DNA of 64,000 bases, taken from positions 22,713,756 to 22,777,755 of the forward strand of contig JAPTYO010000009.1 of the NCBI GenBank assembly GCA_036873135.1, written 5' to 3'. Shown here in pieces: positions 10,989 through 22,758 of this stretch (positions within the stretch are counted from its first letter, which is position 1; the number at the start of each line of letters is the position of its first letter). Below the pieces are notes generated by a model that did not search any database, had not been told where the DNA came from, and saw only the letters and a program-made list of their open reading frames with translations. The position numbers and the translations under genes are program-made. This stretch comes from Clarkia xantiana subsp. parviflora. Its lineage: Eukaryota > Streptophyta > Magnoliopsida > Myrtales > Onagraceae.

Positions 10989-12700
10989 TTGCTATATATA
11001 GTACAAAGTAGTAACTAACTTAACTAACTAGTCGTTATACAAAGCATTATGTAAGCACTAGTCTATACAAGTCAAGCACGGTCCAAGCATGATGTGAGCA
11101 CGGTACCAAACACGGTGTGAGCATGGTGTGCATGTACCAGGCACGGTGTGTGCATGGTGTGCATGTGCCAAGCACGTATCAAGCACAGTACAAAGCACTA
11201 CTAATACATGATACAAAGCATTGTTGATGCACTATGCTGCAGGTGTAACGTCTACAACAATTTTAAAAAATACAATTTATGCGAAACCGTTATTAGTCTT
11301 AGTCCTTAGGTATCATGTGAAATTTAGCTGGATAATTGTTGGTTATTATTAGCATTGGTGGTTAGTTCTTATATATGGTTGAGTCTCGAACTCACTCACT
11401 CTCTCACCATCTTCACGTCCCACCATCTTCACGTGGAGATAGATAAGATAGATAGTTGCCTTCTTTACTGATTGTGATTGGACTGAGTTTGTTATTCTAT
11501 CCTGCCTTTTATTTTCCAACGTCCATATGACTATCTTTAAGAACATCATATGTACTCTGCTTGCTAAGAGAATTAATTGGTCCCTTCAGGCCCCAACCCA
11601 TCACGATTCTTTATCTCCTTCATTTTTTATTTTATTATTATATTTATTTTATAAATTTATTAACCATCAACTTAATAATAATAATCATAACACCAAATAA
11701 CCAGAAAACATCTCGCCTCTTAATTTTATTAATTAATGTGAAATGTAACATGAGAATTTATTTACACTATTTATTACATTGTACTTTGTCAAGGAATTAG
11801 TTTTGAATTAATATATATTAAAAGAATTTATGTATGTTATTCTTGATTAAATTTTATTGATATACGTATAAAAATATATAATATTATAAATTTATATGTT
11901 ACTAAGAAACGATTTATATTTATTTTCACATGAAACACTCAATTAGTATAAAAAGTTGCATTTATTTAATTCCAATATGTAAAAAAAAATTTAAAAAAAT
12001 ATGATAGTAAATTAAAATAAATCAATATGTATAGAATTAATTAATTAAAATAATATAATTTTATTCAATGACTTAAAATTCTCTATTACATTTTAAAATT
12101 CAAAATTGTAAATTGTGTCATGTGACGAAATATGATGAAATTAGGTTTAGATAATGAGGTTACATGGCGCCCATACCGCATATCGCCAATGACTGTGCTA
12201 ATTGGATTTCGATCCAAGCTAGAAAGAGGTCGTGCTTGACTAAAGTGCTTGACTATTAGGGTTTCTCTACCCTGCCCTCTCTATTATTTCTTGTTATAGA
12301 TAAGGGAATTTATTCCCCACCAACTTTATGAATGTGTGTTGTTGGGCCAAAAAAAAAAAAAAAAATCTAAAATTGCTTTTAAACCTCAAAATTTGAACAC
12401 TATTGTACAACTTGGGGAAATATCATGAAATTTGACCAAATAACCTACCGATTGATTTTAAATCACATAATTGTCTGTATGTGATTTAATTAAGCAGAAT
12501 TGTATTTCTTTAGATTACTATCGACTTAACCACATCGGATTAACAGTAACCACCAAAACCAATTCAATCATTCAACAATCAAACTGCAGATGGGGTCCTG
12601 CTGTTAGCTGTGCAGCACATTGCACCTCAAAAGATGTTCATAAACACTGGATAAGCGTATCTATCTGAGATAGATAGATAGATGCACAAAACAAAACATT
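10989..12700. other. Intergenic AT-rich stretch
   Basis: No gene recognised. It contains short degenerate repeats built on gcatggtgtgcatg and caagcacgg words (about 11070-11230), AT-rich simple sequence from 11600 to 12120, a poly-A run at 12351-12365, and tagatagatagatag and (AC)n microsatellites near 12665-12721. The last part probably holds the 3' untranslated region of the beta-tubulin gene, which reads toward it. Confidence 0.5.
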
Positions 12701-12779
12701 AAGTACAATCACACACACACACCATGTCCATGGGTAAAGTAAACAAAAACTAAGGCTCCTCTCTCTTTTTTGGGCATTA

Positions 12780-14574
12780 TTACAAATCTTGATCGTGTTC
12801 CTCCTCTTCCTCGTACTCGAGATCGTCATCTGCTGTTGCATCCTGGTACTGCTGGTATTCCGAAACAAGATCGTTCATGTTGCTCTCAGCCTCCGTGAAC
12901 TCCATCTCGTCCATGCCCTCACCAGTGTACCAATGCAAGAAAGCCTTCCTCCTGAACATAGCCGTGAACTGCTCACTCACCCTCCTGAACATCTCCTGAA
13001 TGGAAGTCGAGTTCCCTACAAAAGTCGATGCCATGGCCAGCCCCCTTGGAGGGATATCGCAGACGCTTGATTTTACATTATGCGGGATCCACTCTACAAA
13101 GTAGGACGAGTTCTTGTTCTGGATATTAATCATCTGCTCATCCACTTCCTTTGTGCTCATCTTTCCCCTGAACATGGCGGATGCAGTGAGGTACCGGCCG
13201 TGGCGAGGGTCTGCTGCACACATCATGTTCTTAGCATCCCACATCTGTTGGGTCAGTTCCGGGACTGTGAGGGATCGGTACTGCTGGGACCCACGAGACG
13301 TGAGAGGTGCAAATCCCACCATGAAGAAATGGAGGCGAGGGAAGGGGATGAGGTTCACTGCGAGCTTCCTGAGGTCGGAGTTGAGCTGTCCTGGGAACCT
13401 TAGGCAGCAAGTCACTCCACTCATGGTTGCAGATATCAAGTGATTCCATTCAAGTCACCAACTGCAGTAAATCAATGTCATTATTTAGTCAAGTTTAACT
13501 CAATGTAGGAGAAGCAAACAGTGTTTGGGGATTGCCAAAATAAGGTGAAGTGATGATTCTCAAATTTTATGTTCAATCTCGGCGGTCTGGGTTCTTAAGC
13601 CAATACCAACCTTATGCATGGTAGCTAACAGTACAAATCATAAAGAGACAATGAGAACATGATATAATGCCAACCATAGTGAAGAAGATAAAAAGACTTA
13701 CAGCTAGGAGTGGTTAGCTTGAGAGTTCTGAAACAGATATCGTACAAGGCCTCATTGTCCAATACCATGCACTCATCTGCGTTCTCCACAAGTTGGTGGA
13801 CAGAGAGGGTGGCATTGTAAGGTTCAACCACAGTGTCTGAAACCTTAGGAGAAGGGAACACTGAGAAAGTGAGCATCATTCTGTCAGGGTACTCTTCCCT
13901 GATCTTTGAGATCAACAAGGTTCCCATTCCAGACCCAGTTCCACCACCGAGCGAGTGGCAAACCTGAAATCCTGAAACACAGAAACCAATAGCAAATTCA
14001 TAGTCAGATATGAGGTTTTACAAGAATTTTCCAACAGAGAGTTTGTTTGAGCAGCTTATCTTGCATACTTTGATAAATCAGGACAACTTTTGCAGGTAAT
14101 AAAACTAATGAATGAAGAATTGAATATAATCTGACATAAATGGTCTGATAAGTACATATCAAACAAACATGATGTCATACCTTGAAGGCAGTCACAATTC
14201 TCAGCTTCCTTCCTGACAACATCAAGCACAGAATCAATGAGTTCTGCACCCTCTGTGTAGTGCCCTTTGGCCCAATTGTTACCAGCACCAGACTGCCCAA
14301 ACACAAAGTTATCTGGCCTGAAGATCTGGCCATAAGGACCGGTCCTCACAGCATCCATTGTCCCAGGCTCCAGATCCATAAGCACAGCACGAGGTACATA
14401 GCGCCCACCTGAAGCCTCGTTGTAGTATACATTTGCACGTTCAAGTTGAAGGTCAGAAGTGCCGATGTAGCGGCCAGTGGGATCAATGCCATGTTCGTCG
14501 CAGACAACCTCCCAGAACTTGGATCCTATCTGGTTTCCACATTGACCACCCTGGATGTGAAGGATTTCTCTCAT
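12780..14574 (-). pseudogene. Beta-tubulin gene, three exons, frameshifted in exon 3
   Basis: Beta-tubulin pairs with alpha-tubulin and polymerises into microtubules. Exon 1 (14574-14181) starts [17 protein letters not shown], carrying the MREI leader known for tubulin autoregulation. Exon 2 (13971-13702) begins with the nucleotide-binding loop GGGTGSG. Exon 3 (13461-12780) covers the C-terminal half and the acidic [12 protein letters not shown] tail. The introns (14180-13972 and 13701-13462) have GT-AG ends. Without the fault the product would be about 446 residues, the usual length. The fault: at 13443-13450 the exon has five extra bases (attccatt where att is expected), so the conserved FGDLN is followed by G-I-T and a stop after about 229 residues. 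No in-frame acceptor avoids it. Substitutions such as EWIPHN for the usual EWIPNN are also seen. It may be a recent pseudogene or an assembly error. Confidence 0.88.
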
Positions 14575-15250
14575 TTTCACAACTGCATAAGAACCATAAC
14601 ATGTAAGAACGACTTCATCCCTAGATTTGAATACTTGCAATCCAAATGGAGATGAGTCAAAATTCCACCACCAGAATCATGATATACGACTTCTGCATCA
14701 GAAATATTACTTGTAGATATATAAATCTGTATCAATTATTTGCGGAAATTTGAAGATAACGACCGTAATTAAGGAAATAGAACGAACTTTCGGACTGCAA
14801 TATATTCAGCGAGGAATTTCAGCACACCAAATGTATAATAAAATCAGCCAGATCGGACTGCACGAGGAGTAGAGGACGAACCGAAAGTAGAAGATCAGAG
14901 ACTGAATTTATCCATCAATTTCATAGAGCTAGAAAGTCAGACTACATCTAACGATTTTGATCTGGTAATCATCGAACACAAAGCAAAGCACTACAGTTCC
15001 TCAAAATCAGAATTCAAATTGAGTAGTCACTTCAGCACATTAATTAAACAAAGAAACATCGACGCATCAAGAAGGATCCAAATCGTAAACTCACCACCAG
15101 GAGGATCTCTGGGAGGAGCGGCGAGAGGTCAGAGGTCGAAGGCCGAAGGCGATGGCTATCGACGAGCTCCGGAGAAGCTCGACGGACTAGTTATAGAAGA
15201 GTTCAGAGAGGATAGAGGAAGGGAAAAGAGACGAATGGTTGCAAGATCGG
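14575..15250 (-). promoter_or_regulatory. Beta-tubulin 5' leader with intron and upstream region
   Basis: Seven bases before the ATG lies a good acceptor (atgcag at 14588-14583). A GTGAGT donor ends a likely leader exon at 15095. This implies a leader intron of about 510 bp, a layout seen in many plant tubulin genes. The start of transcription probably lies between 15095 and about 15250. Inferred from splice signals only. Confidence 0.45.
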
Positions 15251-15632
15251 ATGATCCAGAATGGTTCCCTCCATTTTTGGAGTTGGCCACTGGATGCCGT
15301 TGGATCAGTGCAGTTTTTGGCCGGTCACTCTTTATTCAATTGTAAGTAACTTTAACCGCGTTCACATAGGCTGCTGCATGAGTCGAATCATAGTCTATAG
15401 TCTATACTCCGGATCGAAATTGCGGAAGCATTGTATATATAATAAAAAAAAAAATCAACTTTAACCGGAAAGTTAGAGTTCAAATTCTAATCTTATCTGA
15501 TATATTCATGATTGTTATTTTTCTCTTTAGGATTTACTGCGGATTAATCTAAATAGGTTTGGACATAAAATCATAATTTGAAACTCCGGGAAAATTTCTA
15601 AAAAACCCCTCTCAACTTAAAATTCGAACTTA
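15251..15632. other. Intergenic stretch between tubulin and the Helitron
   Basis: Probable tubulin promoter side. AT-rich from 15430, with a poly-A run at 15445. No terminal repeats or coding signal seen. Confidence 0.35.
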
Positions 15633-15916
15633 TCTACTATATTATATTAATTTGACATCGGAAGCCCTCTGGCTGACACGTGGACAGTTTGTCCAGTCAG
15701 CGTTGCCTAATTTAATCGGAATTTAATAGGGGTTCTCTAAATTTAGATATATAATATTGATTGATTCAAAATTAAGAATTATTTGTATATCCTATTTTGG
15801 TCTCTACGCAATTTAAAGAAACAAATTAATTGAAAGTTTCCTTTTAAATTCATTTTTTATACAGTTTGGTTCCGGAAGACCATAGGCCGCCACGTAAACA
15901 ATACTTATATAAAAAC

Positions 15917-15952
<36 letters not shown>

Positions 15953-17901
15953 ATATAGTAACTATAACAATAAATAGACTAAATTATTATACTAAATATC
16001 GTGTCTATATATATATATCTAATTGTTATACAAAATAATCGAATATATTGTGTCATACATTATAATTTTGGATACCCTATATTATTATTATTATATTTGT
16101 TACGTTTTTTTAGGATAGGCAAATATAATATTTCATTACTTTATTATTCTATATATCGAGGGTTTCAATGTATATATATATTAGTTTCCACTTTGCTTCA
16201 CCCACTTTATTTTTAACGATGGCTTGGTTCCACATTTTTTTAGTCAATATATCGTAAGGTTGTTCCTTGAGTCGTTCCTATTTAATATTCCAATTTTCTT
16301 CTGTAATTGTTTTTTACAATCGACTGCATAATTCTTTATTTGAAATTTATTTATTCATCATTCTTTTTTTACAATTCAGTTTCAATCTCCTTCAAGACTA
16401 TTTACCTCAAGCAAAATTTGCTCTCGACGACAAATTTGAAGGTCTTGAGTCTTGACTATGGTGATATCTCTTGCATGCATGGATCAACTCTAATTGAGAT
16501 TTATAATATACTCGACATCTTGATTTCGATTAAAGATGGCGATAGGAGGCCATTTGCATGCTTAGCCCACAAACAATCACTGCACATTGTAAGTCGTCTT
16601 TTGTTACAGTTAATCACGGTATACATATTCTTGCTCTTTTAATTAGTTGGTTTGATGTATTATGTGTGTTCATATTTTACTTTAATTTTTTTATTGACTT
16701 ATAATGTTTACTCTTATTCAGCAATATCATAATTATATATTATGATATTGTCCAAGATGGTATATATTGGATTTGCAACGTAATAACAATCAAATTAACA
16801 AATATTGTAAGTGAACCAGCCCCTTAACTTGATTTGTTTGGATTTGTGTACGTAATTGAGTTTCAAAGAGTGATAGGATTAGATATCGAGCAAGTATTCA
16901 TGATGTTCTTTACGAGTATATATGAGTATGACACATCATTAATTGTTTTATATGCATATATAATATTCAATAATCATGTTCTAACTTTTATCATATAAAG
17001 TTTTTTTGCCTGCTTCACCCATACACTTCTCCTTCTCTAACTATGGTTTTCATATATGATTTTCTACAGTTTATTAATTTATGATTTTTCTTCATTGCAG
17101 TGTGAAGTGAAATTTTTCATCATGAAAGAAGATACCATAGCTAAAAAAATATATAATTTCTAAACGCTAATAATGGTATGATTTTTATTTTTGGAAAAAA
17201 ATAATGGTATGATTCGACGAGAGAATATACCATAGCTACTAAATAACAAGAAAAATGCTTAACTGTTATACTTGACATCATATAACTTATCCTTCTTATG
17301 GAAGTCATAATATTTTACTTACTTTTTTCGTGATTATGTAAAATATCAGCTATGGATAATCAATTGTGTCATGCTTAAAGTTGACTTGAAGTTGGATCAA
17401 GGATGAAAAGTTCATGAATAGATTAAGTTGTCTTCTTCACCATTGTGATAATGTAGTGATCCATATACTAAACATCCAATCTTTAAAGACTTATTTCAAT
17501 TTAAAAAGTTCGATTTAATTGTATTTGTATTCATATTGAATTCTTCTACTACCAGTTTTGATATATTTCATATAATGATCAGATGATGCATACATTATAT
17601 ATATAATAATAATAATATATATAGATGACACACTTTTTTATAATTATTTCATGGATTATATTTTAGAAAGAAATTAAAATAAGATTAAATAATCTATTGC
17701 CAAGGTAATCATAGTAGTTTAGGTATTTAATAACATGTATCTAATTCATTAATTACCTTGGCAAAAAAAAAAATCTTACCATATATATAAATATAAATTG
17801 AAATAAAGTTAGTATAATAAGATCGCATGAACAAAAAAAATACTTTGTATTGAGAATGTTATGCAATTGCAAATCATATAATCCTATATAATCTATAATG
17901 C

Positions 17902-17932
<31 letters not shown>

Positions 17933-18351
17933 CTTATATAATCGTGTTATTAAGTTCATATTTTTTTTAATTAAATGAATATCATAGTTAAATTATCCAC
18001 TTATGTTAAGTAATTAATTGATACATATTAAACAATTTAATAAAGAAAAAACTTAAGATTACTCTGCAAATATAAACAAATAAAAATTAGTAAATGTTAA
18101 AATTTTAATTTTTATATTATATTAGCTAGACGTTTTATAAGAACATATAATGTTGATTATTTCACTACTATAAAATATTTTAAATAATAATTCATATGAA
18201 ATACTTTAATTAAATTAAAATGCATTACGGTTAATTAATTTTATATTAAAAAATATACTATAATTTTAAAACAACGTTATAACTTAATTTTTTTTAATTT
18301 TAATTTTATTTTGAATTTTTCTCCCGCGCGGTGCGCGGGGTTAGTGGCTAG
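15633..18351 (+). mobile_element. Non-autonomous Helitron
   Basis: Helitrons are rolling-circle DNA transposons without terminal inverted repeats or TSDs. The 5' end reads TCTACTATATTATATTAA directly after an A (15632). The 3' end has a hairpin, cccgcgcggtgcgcggg (18323-18339), then eleven bases ending in CTAG (18348-18351), followed by T. This matches the TC..hairpin..CTRR ends and A/T insertion site of the class. The 2.7-kb interior is very AT-rich, with no Rep or helicase domain. The part around 16380-16600 is less AT-rich and could be a captured fragment that I cannot identify. Confidence 0.78.
15919..15953. repeat. (TTA)n microsatellite
   Basis: About a dozen TTA units inside the Helitron, a likely site of length variation. 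Confidence 0.85.
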
Positions 18352-18752
18352 TATCATATAACCCGAAAAAACTGTCTACGCTTACTTACAACAAATATTA
18401 ACCATTAAAAAATTAATATTTGAAATAAATGATATAATCAATTATGTGAACAATTTCTAGTACGAAACATTTTTGTGTCTAATTAATAAAAAAATATTTT
18501 ATGAATCATTTCATATATACTTTGTTAATGTTGTGACATTTTATCCAAATATATATAGCAAAAATAACATAAATTTCATATTTTTTGGACATGCATAATT
18601 TATTTTATAATATGTTTTTTCATATATGTGTTAATTAATTTAAAATCAAACCCGCCCAAGTATGACAGTAAAAAAAATCCAAGAATTTATGAGCGGTTTT
18701 TTTTCTACAAAAAATCTACATGTGACTGTTGCACTCACTCCTAAGTCTAAGT
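18352..18752. other. AT-rich spacer
   Basis: Sequence between the Helitron and the solo LTR. No coding or repeat signal beyond AT-richness. Confidence 0.35.
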
Positions 18753-20367
18753 TGATGGATACCGGTCTAAGAACCAGATAGTAATCTCCTCCAATCGGTC
18801 CAATGTGAACCGTTAAATGATAATGTGGAATAAACGAACCCTCTCATATGAGAAGTGACGATACCTCTCCATAAGGAAAGGGATTGTCAAGAAAATTACC
18901 AAAATAATCATATTATAATACAAAAATACACAATTAAGCACCAAAAATTAAAAATAACACAAATAGGCATACCCTGACGGCTCAACTAATGACCTTTGGT
19001 CGAGCGCCTGTTGCCCTACTTGAATACCATTCGAGGGTTTGACCAAAATATTGGTCAAACCCTTGAATCTCATTCGAGGGTTTGACTTGAGTTTTCAGTC
19101 AAACCCTAGACTCCCATTCAAAGGTTTGACCGAAGACTCCGGTCAAACCCTAGACCGGAAGTCTAGGATATGACTTAAATTTGAAAAAAAAAAAAAATTC
19201 TTATTAATAATATCCATTTTAAAAAAAACATCCAACATATAAATTTATCATAATATTTAAAATACAAATCATAAATCTTGTTCCTTCAATTACGAAAAAA
19301 ACATTATTCAACACTACACATAAAATATATAATAGATTAATCGAGGTCACCATGGTCGCCGACTTTGCCTATCCCGCTCGGTCGGTCTCCTACCCATATG
19401 TCATCTATCAAAACCTCTCACAATTCTTATCTTTGAACGCCTAGAAGTTTCGGTTGGCTCCTTAGTGAGCTGAGACTGTAGATGCACATTATCAATTTAA
19501 ATGTTTGATGTTATTTTTAAATGATTTTTATTAATGCTAATATTATTTTTTAAAAATTTCAAATTTAGGTTAAACTCGAGGTCAAACCCTAGACTTCCAA
19601 TCAAGGGTTTGACGGGAGTGTTCGGTCAAACCCTTGAATGGGAGTCTAGGATTTGACTGAAAACTCCAGTCAAACCCTCGAATGGGATTCAAGGGTTTGA
19701 CCAAAGCTTCGAATCCCATTCAAGGGTTTGCTCAAATTTGACAATTTCAAATTTGTGTGCCTATTTTTGTATTTACCAATTAAAATATGATTAGTTAGCA
19801 AAACAACTCGGGATTGTCACTTCTCCCATAGGAAGGGAGACGACCCCTCTCCACAGGGAGAAGGGATCGTCCCCTCCTAGGAGAGGGGGACGACCTCTCT
19901 CCATAAGGAGAGGGGATCGTCTCGTCACCTCTCCTATAGAGAGGGAGACGACCCCTCTCCTATAGAAAGGAGATTATCTCCTTCTGTATATAAAAATTAA
20001 CGAATGGCCGTTTTGACATAAGTGATCGGTGTCTCATCTTCTAAGTGACCTAAAACTAAATACTTGATCCCCTCTCCAAAAGGAAAGTATGCATAGACAA
20101 TTTTTCATACAAAGAAATTTGGTGCATCATAAGTGCGTAGACCGGTTTCCATATTGGTCATTCCCTATAAATATAACTTCTTATCTATTCTCATTTTTTA
20201 TAGTCTGATTCATATTACAATACATATCAGTTCTTCGACTTGTATTCTGAGTACTGACTTAAGTTTCGGAGGGGGATTACCGGGCACAAGCCTGGTCTAT
20301 CCCTTAGTGCAGGTTCGGGTGCACGGACGATCGGGTTCAAGCTTCAACCGGAGATCAAAACCCAACA
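18753..20367 (+). mobile_element. Solo Tat-like gypsy LTR split by a MITE, 5-bp TSD
   Basis: Starts TGATGGATACCGG and ends AAAACCCAACA, with taagt on both sides (18748-18752 and 20368-20372). The right part (acttaagtttcggaggggga, the clover-like gggcacaagcctggtc and gtgcaggttcgg) resembles the U5 end of the Tat-like LTRs at 29550 and 62160. A TATA-like ctataaatataac lies near 20165. Subtracting the 922-bp insertion and its TSD leaves about 684 bp, close to the 698-bp LTR of the full Tat-like element, but the sequence is a different subfamily. At 18840-18890 and 19815-19985 it holds inverted copies of cctctccataaggagagg. Confidence 0.82.
18889..19810. mobile_element. Inverted-repeat MITE with 9-bp TSD inside the solo LTR
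   Basis: A 922-bp element flanked by gggattgtc (18880-18888 and 19811-19819; the repeat extends to ten bases with the next a). Two inverted arms of about 200 bp (18950-19190 and 19560-19750) are each built from degenerate gggtttgacc/ggtcaaaccc repeats, around a roughly 370-bp AT-rich spacer. The terminal bases themselves pair less well than the inner arms. No coding capacity. TSD length suggests a Mutator-like origin. Confidence 0.7.
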
Positions 20368-20372
20368 TAAGT

Positions 20373-21008
20373 GTAAAACAAACATATTATAAATTGGTGA
20401 ACCTGTGGGGAAAAAAAAGCAATCGATACTCTTTTTTCTTTAAAATATTGCCATTCTCCATTGTTTGGTTTAGTAATTTCAAAATTTTTTTTTCAACTAC
20501 TGACATAATAATACCAAATGAGCAAAAGATAGAAAATATATTCATATATTCTTCATCTTTCATTCTCATCAAGTTCATTATCATATGCTTAAAAAAAATC
20601 GAACTCGGAGATTGTTTAAGCTTCATATTCAAACCACAGGATGCTTAGGTTCGATCGTACTTAAAGCTTGTTATTTTGGGTTCAATCCGATGACAGAACA
20701 AAATTTATTATTTTGGGAATACAACTTGATGATATATTCTCGATATACCACCTGGCTTAAATATATTTATAAAAAAAAGTACATGTATGTTTTTAGTAAT
20801 TTATTTTGGGGCTCCCCTTAACTTTTTATGAGAATACCGCGGTAGCTCTTCTCGTTAAGGAAGGGCTCTGGCTCTTTCAGCCTTTTTAACCAAATTACTC
20901 TTGATTTTGTTATTATTAGATTAGAGAATATAAACAGCTTTTAACGTATTAATTAATTAAATATTTCAACCATACACCAATAATTCGTATCATGACCTAT
21001 GATACAAG
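20373..21008. other. AT-rich spacer
   Basis: Sequence between the solo LTR and the minus-strand copia element. Short open frames on both strands lack any family signature. Confidence 0.35.
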
Positions 21009-21151
21009 TTTTATTTAGAGAATGTGATTAATTCCATCAAAATGAGTCTAAGTTACAATCTGTTAGCTATTTATAGTAGTAAGTGAACTATAGCTACTAG
21101 CTAAGCTACTGTACAGATTTAACTAATATAACTAACACTCAACATCCTCCC

Positions 21152-22740
21152 TTATTCATTTTCTTCTTTCTTCTTTTCACTAAACACATCTTTAAAACCA
21201 TACTGATTCATCAATAACTCATGCTGCTGACGATGGAGCGCTTTAGTAAGAAGATCAGCTAGTTGTTCTTCAGAGGCAATGTGAATAGGATGAATGATGC
21301 CGTTAACCACTTTTTCTCTAACTGAGTGGCAATCCAATTCAATATGTTTGGTTCTTTCATGGAACATTGGATTTTTACTCATTCTTATCGCAACTTCACT
21401 GTTTGGATGGACAATAATGGGCTGCTTCATATCAATTCCAAGTTCCAGAAGTAAACCTTTCATCCATGAGGCTTCTGCTGCTGCAATATTCAGACTTCTG
21501 TACTCTGCCTCGGTGGAAGATTGAGACACAGTGAGATTCTTCTTTACTTTTTATCCCACCATTGCATCACCAATTTTGACACAATAAGAACTTATTGACC
21601 TTCTTGAGAATTGGCAAGCTCCCAATCAGCATCGCAATATAGTTTCAGTTCTAGATTGTTGTGTGCATGGAAGAAAAGTCCCTTTCCTGGAGAATTCTTG
21701 ACATATCTTATCACTCTCATGGCTGCCTTGTAGTGAGAGTTCTTAGGTTGATGCACGAATTGACTGAGTTGTTGAACTGAGAATGCAATATCAGGCCTGG
21801 TCATCGTCAGATAGAGTAATTTCCCAACCATCCTTCTGTAAAGCCCAACATCATGAAACAACACATCTTCTTTGTTCAGGTCAAAATACTTATCATACTC
21901 TCTGGTGGTGAGTTAGAGACCAGTTTCCATAGGAGTAGGTGATGGCTTTGCTGCTCCAAGTCCAGCTTCCATGATGATTTCAACAGCATATTTTCTCTGG
22001 TTCAAAAGAATCCCCTTCTCTGATCTTGCCACTTCCAAACCGAGGAAAAACTTCAAACTTCCCAAATCCTTAAGCTTGAAGTTGGTTTTCAGCACATCTT
22101 TTAATTCAGAGATCATCTGACCGTCTGATCCTGTGATTAGGATGTCATCGACGTAGACCAGCAAATAAACATATCGATCCCCCTCTGATTTTGTGAACAA
22201 AGAATAATCAGAACGAATTTGTTTGTAGCCATTCTGAAGGAGAGCTTGTGTGAACTTGATGTTCCACTGTCTGGACGCTTGTCTTAGCCCGTAGAGAGAC
22301 TTTAAAAGTTTGCAGGCTTTTCTTCTTGACTTCTTTGCAACTCTTCAATTATTAGAGTCCATAAATTCATCATTTCTTTCAGTGAAACCTTCTGGAATCT
22401 CCATGTAGACTTCTTCGGCCAAATCTCCTCGTAGAAAAGCGTTGCTTACATCCATGTGGAAAACATCCCAATTCCTGGCAGCAGCAATTGCAATAATGGT
22501 TCTCACAGTTGGCATCTTTGCAATTGGAGAGAAAGTTTCTTGAAAATCCTTTCCCTCTATTTGAGTGTATCCCTTAGCAACCAACCTTGCTTTGTATCTC
22601 TCAAGGCTTCCATCAGCATTGTACTTCACTCGAAAAATCCACTTACAACCAATTGCCTTTTTGTCACTTGGCAAATCTGTGATGATCCAAGTCTTGTTAT
22701 CTTCTAAGGCTTTAATCTCTGCTTTCATTGCAGATATCCA
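21152..22740 (-). pseudogene. copia RT-RNase H region (minus-strand element)
   Basis: RT begins with ALEDNKTWIITDLPS, KWIFRVKYNADGS and ARLVAKGYTQ, continues FHMDVSNAFLRGDLAEEVYM, and has the active site LVYVDDILITGSDG (about 22170-22130). RNase H follows with LYCDADW and SSTEAEYRSL. Four separate open frames (22728-22345, 22200-21913, 21864-21592, 21529-21152) show at least three interruptions, including a gap of about 150 bp of unclear frame near 22200-22345. Not functional as it stands. Confidence 0.85.
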
Positions 22741-22758
22741 GTTCTCATCTTCAATAGC

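Noticed and set aside
12789..13443. Plus-strand frames of about 100 codons opposite beta-tubulin exon 3
   Set aside because: Antisense shadows of a highly conserved coding exon; no independent signature.
16001..16642. Open frames inside the Helitron
   Set aside because: AT-rich hydrophobic frames without Rep, helicase or RPA motifs.
20133..20648. 171-codon plus-strand frame at the end of the solo LTR
   Set aside because: Spans LTR U5 and AT-rich flank, low-complexity Ile/Phe-rich, no family resemblance.
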